The notes under the pieces are model-generated. The model was not told the origin of the DNA and searched no databases. It saw nothing but the letters and a program-made list of their open reading frames with translations. 11,763 nucleotides of DNA from WVXT01 sp964403285 (GTDB lineage Bacteria > UBA6262 > WVXT01). Position 1 is the stretch's first letter; each line of letters starts with the position of its first letter. The DNA is taken from the NCBI GenBank assembly GCA_964403285.1, contig CAYOFG010000043.1, positions 1 to 11,763 of the forward strand, written 5' to 3'. The translations under genes were made by a program, and so were the position numbers. Of this stretch, positions 5,258 through 11,688 are shown in pieces.

Positions 5258-7321
5258 CTACTTTTCCTTATCTTTTATCTTCTTCCACCACCACTGGTTG
5301 TCCCGGTACCATTTCACTGTCTCTTTCAGGGCCCTCTCAAAATCGAAACGGGGAGTCCAACCCAGTTCCCTTTCGATTTTTGAGCAATTGAGAGAATATC
5401 TTCTATCGTGACCTGGTCTATCTTTTACAGGCTGAATTAGACTTTCCGGTTTTCCCAGTATGTTCAACACCATCCTGGTCAGGTCAATATTTTTTAATTC
5501 ATTGCCACCGCCGATATTATAGATTTCTCCTTCTTTACCTTTATGTAGAACCAAATCGATTGCCTCACAATTGTCGACAACATAGAGCCAATCTCTCACA
5601 TTCATTCCATCGCCATAAAGGGGAAGGTGCTTATTTTCCAGGGCATTTGTTATAAATAGCGGAATTATCTTTTCGGGATACTGGTAAGAACCAAAATTGT
5701 TGGAGCTACGAACCACAATGACTGGTAAATTAAAGGTGACCCAATATGAATATACCAGCATATCAGCTGCAGCTTTGGATGCAGCATATGGACTACTCGG
5801 GCTCAAAGAATCCGTCTCTTTAAATGAGCCCTTCCCAATTGAACCATAAACTTCATCGGTATTCCCGCAAAAATCAAATCTACCATTCCTCTCAACCAAA
5901 AAGTTCTTATTATCTTTTACCTTCAAACACCAAATATCTCCGTTATAATTGACCATTCTGTTCCTATGGCGACTAATTGACTTAATAGTATTAGCAATAA
6001 AGACATAATATATGTCACCTTCTATTTTTCTTCCATTTATAAAAGATTTTTTATGGGTCTTATGGACGCTTGGTTTAAGATTCAATTTTATGCAAAGTTG
6101 ACAAATATCAAAGGCTAATTTCTCCGAAACCGTATGATATATCTTACCCCGACTTCCATCCGAATCCATCAAACCTTCTAATAAATAGTTTAAATATTCT
6201 GGTGAATAGTCCAACGCCCATTGTGGAATGTGTTTGTTGTGTGCTCCTTGTCCGCACTGAGCAAACAATTCCATAAATATTTTCGAAGTAAAATATAAAT
6301 GCGTGCCCGCTTTCCCCTTGTGGCAATGATATTTTACACCCAAAATATTCAGCGCTTTTTCTAGCCTTTTACGACATTTATCATTTTCTGGAATATCAAA
6401 AAATATTCTGTAACTGTGCCATGTAGATATATGGTTACCCAGTTTTCCTATTTTTTTAAACCTACCACTTTGTCTATCTCTCGATTTATTAAGAAGTTCT
6501 TTTCTTGCTAAACCTGTTTTTGTCTCCATTTGCTTTTCTTGATAAGCAATAAATCCATCGCCAATGAAAATACCCAAAACATACATTAAATCTTTTGTTT
6601 TGACCCGACCATGACCGTTTATCTCAAAATCTTCTTCTCTTTTGCCTACCCAATGGCCTTCTGGCATAAAAAAAATACTTCTTTTTGAAGCCTTTTCAGC
6701 TGTTTCAATAAGCAATTTCTTTTTATTTGTACTGAGAATAAACATATTATGATTTGGAGTTACAAGTAAATCGATTCGTTTATTATTAAAATGAACCATA
6801 TCTCCCTTATGATGTTGAATAATAATTTTCTCGATAGGTTTAACTTCTATTTCTTGAGTTGTAGGATTTAATGAAAAAACATGGTCTCCTTCCTTCAATT
6901 CTTTATATGATTTTAATCCCCCTGTTGTTAATGCTCTTGTTTTCTCATCATAACAACTAATCTGAATAAATCTATCAAGATTATATTTCTTTGCTGCTTC
7001 CAGGAGGTTATGTGTCCCATCTATGTTAGTGCTCATAAAATCTAAAGCGTCAATTATTGACCTGTCCACGTGTGATTGAGCGGCAAAGTTTACTATTGCC
7101 TTAACATCTTTTGACAACTCATTAACGATTTTTCTGTCGCAAATATCTCCTTTAACGAAGGTATAATTGGAGTTACTCTCTATGTCTTTCAGATTATCTA
7201 AATTGCCTGCATAGGTGAGTTTATCTAAATTGATAATTTCATTCTGGGGATACTTTTTTATGATGTGTCTGATGAAGTTAGACCCGATAAAACCTGCGCC
7301 GCCGGTCACCAGTAAACGCAT
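5258..7321 (-). CDS. rmlB: dTDP-glucose 4,6-dehydratase precursor interrupted by an intein
   Basis: The 687-residue precursor comprises two RmlB exteins (1-122 and 488-687, together 322 residues, a normal RmlB length) around a 365-residue intein. RmlB converts dTDP-glucose to dTDP-4-keto-6-deoxyglucose. The N-extein has TGGAGFIGSNF (6-16), DKLTYAGN and NFAAQSHVDRSI; the C-extein has TDEVYG, SPSSPYAASKAAAD, RSSNNFGSYQYPEK, GDGMNVRDWLYV and DRPGHDRRY. Residues T488, D489 and E490 correspond to the catalytic TDE, and Y512 and K516 to the SDR YxxxK pair. The intein separates Ser122 from Thr488, so unspliced protein should be inactive. Start: the ATG at 7321 gives the family's usual MRLLVTGGAGFIG and lies 5 nt after the stop of the rmlC-like gene (TAG AGGAT ATG), implying coupled translation. 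An in-frame TTG at 7333 would add four residues and overlap that gene; I reject it. Stop TAG is at 5258-5260. Confidence 0.95.
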   Translation of the reverse strand: MRLLVTGGAGFIGSNFIRHIIKKYPQNEIINLDKLTYAGNLDNLKDIESNSNYTFVKGDICDRKIVNELSKDVKAIVNFAAQSHVDRSIIDALDFMSTNIDGTHNLLEAAKKYNLDRFIQISCYDEKTRALTTGGLKSYKELKEGDHVFSLNPTTQEIEVKPIEKIIIQHHKGDMVHFNNKRIDLLVTPNHNMFILSTNKKKLLIETAEKASKRSIFFMPEGHWVGKREEDFEINGHGRVKTKDLMYVLGIFIGDGFIAYQEKQMETKTGLARKELLNKSRDRQSGRFKKIGKLGNHISTWHSYRIFFDIPENDKCRKRLEKALNILGVKYHCHKGKAGTHLYFTSKIFMELFAQCGQGAHNKHIPQWALDYSPEYLNYLLEGLMDSDGSRGKIYHTVSEKLAFDICQLCIKLNLKPSVHKTHKKSFINGRKIEGDIYYVFIANTIKSISRHRNRMVNYNGDIWCLKVKDNKNFLVERNGRFDFCGNTDEVYGSIGKGSFKETDSLSPSSPYAASKAAADMLVYSYWVTFNLPVIVVRSSNNFGSYQYPEKIIPLFITNALENKHLPLYGDGMNVRDWLYVVDNCEAIDLVLHKGKEGEIYNIGGGNELKNIDLTRMVLNILGKPESLIQPVKDRPGHDRRYSLNCSKIERELGWTPRFDFERALKETVKWYRDNQWWWKKIKDKEK
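5861..6955 (-). other. intein with LAGLIDADG homing endonuclease inside RmlB
   Basis: The 365 residues 123-487 of the precursor interrupt RmlB in frame. The first residue is Cys123 (block A, CYDEKTRALTTGG, then ELKEGDHVFSLN). Block B has the TxxH motif in LLVTPNHNMF (T188, H191). The endonuclease core has LGIFIGDG (249-256, acid D255) and LEGLMDSDG (381-389, acid D388), both LAGLIDADG-type with acids intact. Block F/G runs through NFLVERNGRFDFCGN and ends at Asn487, with Thr488 as the +1 nucleophile. The penultimate residue is Gly486, not the usual His. Junctions are FIQIS/C and N/TDEVYG. AT content is high in places: 15 of 60 bases at 6001-6060 are G or C, against 32 of 60 in extein DNA at 5281-5340, although composition varies in both. 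Confidence 0.95.
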
Positions 7322-7326
7322 ATCCT

Positions 7327-7788
7327 CTACCAACCTTTTCTAACTTTCCACCGCTCATAAGGGATGGAAGGGTCGTTTAAAGGAATTCTGTATTCGTCCG
7401 GGTTCTCCCGATTATATGGTTGGTCAGGAACATTCAGAAGCCAACAATCTTCTTCGCCAAGGCATTCAAAACCGTGAACTACCAGGGGAGGAACTTTCAG
7501 AACCATCAAGTTATTTCCTCCCACCTCGTATTCTCCGATTTCTCCAAATGTTTTCGAGTCTTGCCGATTATCGAAGAGGACGATTCTCGCCCTACCCTTG
7601 ACCACACAAAAATGGTCCCATTGTCTCTTATGGTAGTGCCACCCCTTGATCCAACCAGGTTTAGACTTGCTTATGTAGACCTGCCCAAACTTCATAAACA
7701 TTGGTTCATCTGAACGCAGAATCTCAAATAAAGACCCTCTCTCGTCCTCGTGAACCTCCAATTTCTTTATTTCCACTCCCGCTATCAC
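7327..7788 (-). CDS. rmlC: dTDP-4-dehydrorhamnose 3,5-epimerase family cupin
   Basis: This 153-residue cupin is shorter than the usual RmlC of about 180 residues but has its features: DERGSLFEILR (15-25), a metal-free cupin core with H51 in KGWHYHKRQWD, H105 in VPPLVVHGFE, Y125 in QPYNRENPDE and NDPSIPYERW near the end. It should epimerise C3 and C5 of dTDP-4-keto-6-deoxyglucose between RmlB and RmlD. The start codon is GTG (7786-7788), supported by GAGGAGGA 3 to 4 nt upstream. It lies between the thymidylyltransferase and rmlB genes and ends 5 nt before the rmlB ATG. Because it is short, a related activity such as a single-position epimerase or ketoisomerase cannot be excluded; context favours the rhamnose pathway. 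Confidence 0.8.
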   Translation of the reverse strand: MIAGVEIKKLEVHEDERGSLFEILRSDEPMFMKFGQVYISKSKPGWIKGWHYHKRQWDHFCVVKGRARIVLFDNRQDSKTFGEIGEYEVGGNNLMVLKVPPLVVHGFECLGEEDCWLLNVPDQPYNRENPDEYRIPLNDPSIPYERWKVRKGW

Positions 7789-7824
7789 TATTCCTCCTCA
7801 ATAAAATCTGTAGTGTATAATTAT

Positions 7825-7896
7825 GTCACTGCGAGCGACTGAAAGGAGCGTGGCAGTCTGGAGATTGCTTCGGTCGCTTCGCTCCCTCGCAATGAC
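7825..7896. repeat. 72-bp imperfect palindromic repeat (MITE/REP-like)
   Basis: Two 34-base arms, 7825-7858 and 7863-7896, pair at 24 positions around a 4-base centre. The outer ends GTCACTGCGAG and CTCGCAATGAC are typical of a dispersed palindrome seen in many environmental bacterial genomes. It occupies most of the 126-bp gap between the thymidylyltransferase stop and the rmlC-like GTG; minus-strand sequence just downstream (7898-7912) also resembles the repeat at 1786-1800. It may form a strong hairpin in the operon mRNA. Confidence 0.7.
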
Positions 7897-7914
7897 AGCG
7901 CTTTGCTGCTACAA

Positions 7915-8976
7915 TTACACGACCTCTACGCGGCTGGAATCGCCCACCATAATTCTATAAGCAGACGGTTTTGCTTTCGACTTCAATATTTCAACATTCT
8001 GTCCCACTAAGCTGTCCTCAATTCTTTTGATATCTCTGATTTTACTGTTTTCAAGAATAATGCTGTGTTCCACCTCGCTGTTTTCAATGGTTACTTTGAA
8101 GTATACTGAAGTGAACGGCCCAATGTAGGAGTTAACTATTCTACTATTCTCGCCAATAATTACCGGTCCCCTGATGACGCTTTTTCTTACTTCCGCTCCC
8201 TTATCAATCCTTACTTTTCCGAATAATTCCGATTCCTTATCTACTTTGCCGTTTACTTGTTTCTTTAAATCGTCCAGAATAATCCTGTTAGCCTCCAGTA
8301 TATCTTCTAACTTTCCCGTATCTTTCCACCAACCGGTGATGATATGTGGACGGACAGCAAAATTACGGTCAATAAGATACTGGATGGCATCTGTAATTTC
8401 TAATTCGTTACGCCAGGAAGGTTTAATATTATTCACGGCTTCAAATATATTATTATCAAACATATAAACACCTACCAGAGCCAGATCGCTTTTTGGCCTC
8501 TCTGGTTTCTCTACCAGCCGCAAGACCTTTCTACCTCTCAACTCAACGACACCGAACTGTTCAGGATGGGGGACACGAGAGAGGAGAATCTGGGCATTGG
8601 GTTTACTTTTCTCAAACTCCTTTACCAATGAGGTAATGCCGTCCTTGATAAGATTATCTCCCAGATACATAACAAAGTAGTCATCTCCGATAAAATCTTG
8701 AGAAATCTTAACAGCATGCGCCAGGCCCAGGGGCTTTTCCTGCTCAATATAGGTAACATTAATTCCCCATTTTTCCCCTGTCCCTACGGCATTTTTTATC
8801 TCATTCTTCGTTTCACCTACGACAATGCCAACTTCTTTGATTCCTGCTTCTTTTACCGCTTCAATTCCATAGAAAAGGATTGGTTTGTTGGCCACTGGCA
8901 AGAGTTGTTTAGCGCTGGTGTGGGTGATGGGACGAAGGCGAGTACCTCTTCCACCGCTCAAAATAAGAGCTTTCAT
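7915..8976 (-). CDS. rmlA: glucose-1-phosphate thymidylyltransferase, long form
   Basis: This complete 353-residue enzyme makes dTDP-glucose from dTTP and glucose-1-phosphate. The nucleotidyltransferase signature GGRGTRLRPIT is at 8-18, followed by KQLLPVANKP (23-32), the metal site D107 in YLGDNL, VEKPERPKSD (155-164), and D219 in WWKDTG. Past about residue 250 there are hexapeptide-like repeats (VIIGENSRIVNSYIGPFTS and later), giving the C-terminal left-handed beta helix of the long RmlA type; short RmlA proteins of about 290 residues lack it. ATG at 8976 follows AAGGAGA at 4-nt spacing, directly beside gap 8988-9087. It precedes the RmlC-like, RmlB and RmlD genes, supporting the rhamnose role. 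Long-form enzymes in other clusters also serve other dTDP sugars. Confidence 0.9.
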   Translation of the reverse strand: MKALILSGGRGTRLRPITHTSAKQLLPVANKPILFYGIEAVKEAGIKEVGIVVGETKNEIKNAVGTGEKWGINVTYIEQEKPLGLAHAVKISQDFIGDDYFVMYLGDNLIKDGITSLVKEFEKSKPNAQILLSRVPHPEQFGVVELRGRKVLRLVEKPERPKSDLALVGVYMFDNNIFEAVNNIKPSWRNELEITDAIQYLIDRNFAVRPHIITGWWKDTGKLEDILEANRIILDDLKKQVNGKVDKESELFGKVRIDKGAEVRKSVIRGPVIIGENSRIVNSYIGPFTSVYFKVTIENSEVEHSIILENSKIRDIKRIEDSLVGQNVEILKSKAKPSAYRIMVGDSSRVEVV

Positions 8977-8987
8977 CTAATCTCCTT

Positions 8988-9087
8988 NNNNNNNNNNNNN
9001 NNNNNNNNNNNNNNNNNNNNNNNNNNNNNNNNNNNNNNNNNNNNNNNNNNNNNNNNNNNNNNNNNNNNNNNNNNNNNNNNNNNNNNN
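8988..9087. other. assembly gap (100 N)
   Basis: Exactly 100 undetermined bases, a placeholder of unknown real length. It removes the end of the wzz-like gene and everything up to the ribosome binding site of rmlA. Further genes, for example the missing tyrosine kinase or glycosyltransferases, could lie here. Confidence 0.97.
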
Positions 9088-9878
9088 TCAAAATATTCAA
9101 CTATAGCTGCACAGACAAATCCAACAAACAAGCCTAAAATTCCGGCAATCAGAACATTCTGTTTCTTTTTAGGTCCAATTGGCTTTTCGGGAGTTACAGG
9201 AGGAATTACCAACTCTGTACCGACGGTGCCGTAAGATTCCTCCATCTTTTTCTCTCTAAGTTCTACCTGAAGTAGTTCATACCTGTCACGGCCTCTCTCC
9301 AGGCTCTCCATATATCCCCGCGCCACTGTGGCTTTTGCCTCTGAATCGGTAACTTTAAGTTCTTCTATCTTTTTCTCGAGCATGTCAATCTCCTTCTCCA
9401 TCTCCACCAGGCGCTGTTTACCAGAAGCAAGATATTCCTCAAGAATTACTCTCGCCCGTTCAAAAATCTGCTCGTGCCTATTAAGAAGAACCGCGGTCAC
9501 TCCATTTACCAATATCCTGGTTTCCTCTGGAGTTTCTGCTCTTCCCCTTATCTCCAAAAGCCCGGACTTTTCCTTCATCTTTATCTTTGAAGCCAATTCC
9601 CCTAATTTCTCCTGTGTAACAGGGCCACCAAGTCCTTCTGCTACTTTTTCCAATACCGATCTTGTCTTAAAAATCTCTATAACTGTGGAAGGCTCCTCCA
9701 ATAGTTTGTCTCTCGTTCTCCCAATCTGGACCATAGCTACTGATTCGTAGGTCTTAGGCAAAAGGAAGCTCACCACTCCACTCGTTATCGTGGAAACCAA
9801 AAAAATAATCAAAATAATTTTCCACCTTTTCCTTATCATCCTGAGATAATCTCTCAAATCCACTTCTTTCTCCTCCAT
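9088..9878 (-). CDS. Wzz/GumC-type polysaccharide chain-length determinant, 3' end in gap
   Basis: The visible 263 residues have the Wzz topology: short cytoplasmic N-terminus (EVDLRDYLRMIRKRWK), first membrane helix at about 20-40 (IILIIFLVSTITSGVVSFLL), a large periplasmic region with predicted coiled coil at about 143-213 (Glu/Lys-rich, EMEKEIDMLEKKIEELK), the Pro-rich stretch IPPVTPEKPIGPKKK before the membrane, and a second helix at about 242-261 (VLIAGILGLFVGFVCAAIVE). It would set polymer length in Wzy-type export. There is no Walker motif in the visible part; a fused kinase after the second helix would lie in the gap. Start: two ATGs are in frame, at 9884 and 9878. AGGAGG (9886-9891) lies 7 nt before the 9878 ATG but only 1 nt before the other, so 9878 is preferred. 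A transposase element ends one base upstream of AAGGAGGA. Confidence 0.88.
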
Positions 9879-9891
9879 CTTCATTCCTCCT

Positions 9892-9913
9892 TAAATAGGG
9901 ACAGCGACCATTT
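9892..9913. repeat. left end repeat of the RAYT element
   Basis: This is the exact reverse complement of 10622-10643. It begins TAAATAGGGACAGCG and abuts the Shine-Dalgarno of the wzz-like gene; the transposase stop codon TAA (9915-9917) lies one base beyond its inner edge. Confidence 0.85.
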
Positions 9914-9914
9914 A

Positions 9915-10586
9915 TTAATGTTCGCTCTTCGGCCTGCCTCTTGGCAAAGCGAGTAACTTTCTCCCAAACCTCTTCTCCAATGCCTGAGCGAACATCACAG
10001 TCCCAAACGGTCTCCCTGTCAATGTATATTTCCTTAAATTTTGGTTAAACTTTTCATCTTCCCCAGAACATATATATTGTTTCCATGAGTCAAAAGACAC
10101 ATCCATAAATCTGGAGATGTTTTCTAATCTAATTAAAGACCCACCTCTATCTATATGAAATGCAGCACTCGACCATTTCCATTCCCAAGGCTTTTCCACC
10201 AATTTTGCCCTTACGGGGTTTCTTTCTACATATCTCAGAGCAGCAATAAGATGAGGTTCATCCAATACACAAGAATAGAAGCGCCCTTGCCATAAGTGCC
10301 CCTTTATTCTTATTTTCTTATTGAAATACTGAGAATAGCGCATATGGGCGGTATTAAATACTTTGGAGAGTGATTCTTCCCTATTTGGAATGGCTATGAA
10401 ATGAACATGATTTTGCATTAGGCAGTACGCTAATACAGAAAGTTCATGCTTGATGGAATATTCTTGTATCCATCGAATATATTTATAATAATCTTGGTCA
10501 TCCTGAAAAACATTCTGCCGATAGTTCCCTCTTTGCGTAATATGATGGGGTAAACCTATTGCCACTAACCTTGCAATACGCGGCAT
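9915..10586 (-). CDS. REP-associated tyrosine transposase (Y1/HUH family)
   Basis: This complete 223-residue protein belongs to the IS200-like Y1 superfamily, RAYT branch (COG1943 type), single-strand DNA nucleases thought to spread REP palindromes. Motifs are LPHHITQRGNYRQNVF (12-27), the HUH metal pair H60 and H62 in AYCLMQNHVHFIAIP, KGHLWQGRFYS (95-105), and the nucleophile Y119 in ALRYVERNPVRA. The C-terminal GRPK is common in this branch. All catalytic residues are present, so it looks intact. ATG at 10586 is preceded by AGGA at about 8-nt spacing. Its matching inverted ends and the solo copy near uxs support recent activity. It shares the strand of the polysaccharide genes and could be read through from the tRNA-Asp transcript. 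Confidence 0.93.
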   Translation of the reverse strand: MPRIARLVAIGLPHHITQRGNYRQNVFQDDQDYYKYIRWIQEYSIKHELSVLAYCLMQNHVHFIAIPNREESLSKVFNTAHMRYSQYFNKKIRIKGHLWQGRFYSCVLDEPHLIAALRYVERNPVRAKLVEKPWEWKWSSAAFHIDRGGSLIRLENISRFMDVSFDSWKQYICSGEDEKFNQNLRKYTLTGRPFGTVMFAQALEKRFGRKLLALPRGRPKSEH

Positions 10587-10621
10587 AGCTAAATCCTACT
10601 ACCAGTAATTAATTTTCTCGA

Positions 10622-10643
10622 AAATGGTCGCTGTCCCTATTTA
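10622..10643. repeat. right end repeat of the RAYT element
   Basis: This 22-bp sequence is perfectly inverted relative to 9892-9913. It lies 35 bp upstream of the transposase ATG and 9 bp from the 3' end of tRNA-Asp. Confidence 0.85.
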
Positions 10644-10652
10644 TTTAAAAAG

Positions 10653-10729
10653 CGGGGACGACGGGATTTGAACCCGTGATCTCCGGCTTGACAGGCCGGC
10701 ATTCTAGAACCAGGCTGAACTACGTCCCC
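10653..10729 (-). tRNA. tRNA-Asp (GUC)
   Basis: The cloverleaf reads on the minus strand: acceptor GGGGACG paired with CGTCCCC, T8-A9, D arm with GTTCAG and GGTTC, anticodon stem CCGGC/GCCGG around loop CTGTCAA with anticodon GTC, and T arm ACGGG-TTCAAAT-CCCGT. The discriminator is G73, as expected for Asp. CCA is not encoded (CT follows), so it must be added enzymatically. Five T follow closely and may end transcription. It lies 14 nt after the GAF-PAS stop. Confidence 0.96.
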
Positions 10730-10743
10730 GTATCAAATCTTCC

Positions 10744-11658
10744 TCATGCCCCGGGCAGGGATTCTTTAATGAAAGTAATATCCTGAAAGATTATACCTGT
10801 ACCGATTACTTCGTTCTGCCTATCTGTTAGGAGAAGGGTAGAATACCCTATGCAAACTTTCTCTCCGTTCATTCTTACTGTATTAAGCTCAAGGCGATTT
10901 ACTACTTTTCGCTCATTTAAAGTCTTTAGCAACACTGTGTAGATTTCACTCTGTTTAGCTAGTACCTCTTTACCAGGTTTATCTAGTGCGTAGTGTTTAT
11001 TAATCCCTAAAATTCTGTTTGCTCTTAAATTGAAAGTCTTAATGCGACCTTCCTTGTCAATTGCAATAAATCCTCCGGGCATATTTTCTATAATATTATC
11101 GAGGTACGACCTCGTCTCACTGATTTCCCTATACAGGTCATAATTTCCCATTACCATAGCAATCTGACCAGCAATAGTGTGAAGAATTTGTGTATCTATG
11201 TCTTCAAAATTGCCTTCTTTTTTATTGATTACTTCGATGACTCCTTTTATCTTATTCTGCAATATCAATGGCACGCAGAGAAGATTGCGCGTGGTGAATC
11301 CTGTAATCTTATCGATGTCTTTATAAAAACGCATATCATGTTCCGGATCTGTACTTATTACGGGTTTTCCCATTTGAGCCACCCAACCAGAAATCCCTCG
11401 CCCTAGAGGAACTCTTAATTGACTGTAGGACTGTTCAATAATTTGACTCTTTTCCCCTTTGACAATTTCAAATTTCAACTCCTTTTTTTCCAGGTCTATA
11501 AGGAAAAGAGTTGCTGCTTCGGCATTAAGAACTTCGCATACCTTAGTCATTATCTTGTCCAAAAGTTCATTTAGATTAGCAGTGAAATTGATACTGGCAG
11601 TTATTTCATAGAGACCTTGCAAACGTTCAATTTCTGAACTATATCTTTTGTTTTCCAT
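10744..11658 (-). CDS. GAF-PAS sensor protein without output domain
   Basis: This 304-residue soluble protein has a GAF domain at about 28-172 (LFLIDLEKKELKFEIVKG, LGRGISGWVA, NLLCVPL, GVIEVINKK) and a PAS domain at about 182-296 (YLDNIIENMPGGFIAIDKEG, FNLRANRILG, GIIFQDIT). The arrangement is usual for the input half of histidine kinases, phosphatases or diguanylate cyclases, but the frame stops with SLPGA only eight residues after FQDIT, with no HisKA, ATPase, GGDEF, HD-GYP or SpoIIE region. tRNA-Asp follows 14 nt later, leaving no room for a decayed output domain. ATG at 11658 follows AGAGGA at suitable spacing. It may act by binding a partner, or be a truncated kinase. The ligand is unknown. 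It starts 30 bp after tRNA-Val and probably shares its transcript. Confidence 0.85.
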   Translation of the reverse strand: MENKRYSSEIERLQGLYEITASINFTANLNELLDKIMTKVCEVLNAEAATLFLIDLEKKELKFEIVKGEKSQIIEQSYSQLRVPLGRGISGWVAQMGKPVISTDPEHDMRFYKDIDKITGFTTRNLLCVPLILQNKIKGVIEVINKKEGNFEDIDTQILHTIAGQIAMVMGNYDLYREISETRSYLDNIIENMPGGFIAIDKEGRIKTFNLRANRILGINKHYALDKPGKEVLAKQSEIYTVLLKTLNERKVVNRLELNTVRMNGEKVCIGYSTLLLTDRQNEVIGTGIIFQDITFIKESLPGA

Positions 11659-11688
11659 TCTTTTTTCCTCTACTTAAGATTATTTATT

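Larger units (their letters stand above)
9892..10643 (-). mobile_element. RAYT transposase element with 22-bp terminal inverted repeats
   Basis: A 752-bp unit contains one transposase gene bounded by a perfect 22-bp inverted repeat, 9892-9913 and 10622-10643 (core GGGACAGCGACCA). It lies between tRNA-Asp (9 nt away) and the ribosome binding site of the wzz-like gene (adjacent). No target-site duplication is obvious, as expected for Y1 transposases. A one-mismatch solo end occurs at 2774-2795. Confidence 0.8.

Noticed and set aside
7322..7333. TTG at 7331-7333 as the rmlB start
   Set aside because: It would overlap the rmlC-like gene, lacks a ribosome binding site, and adds VED before the conserved MRLLVTGG start; ATG at 7319-7321 fits the family.
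7789..7824. Separate promoter before the rmlC-like gene
   Set aside because: An AT-rich TATACA-like stretch is present, but no -35 box lies at acceptable spacing, so I leave the gene in the rmlA operon.
8973..9087. Wzz-like frame continuing through the gap and overlapping rmlA
   Set aside because: Same artefact of the 100-N placeholder; the bases beyond it are the rmlA ribosome binding site and start.
9879..9884. Upstream ATG at 9882-9884 as the wzz-like start
   Set aside because: The AGGAGG would be only 1 nt away; the ATG at 9876-9878 has the optimal 7-nt spacing.
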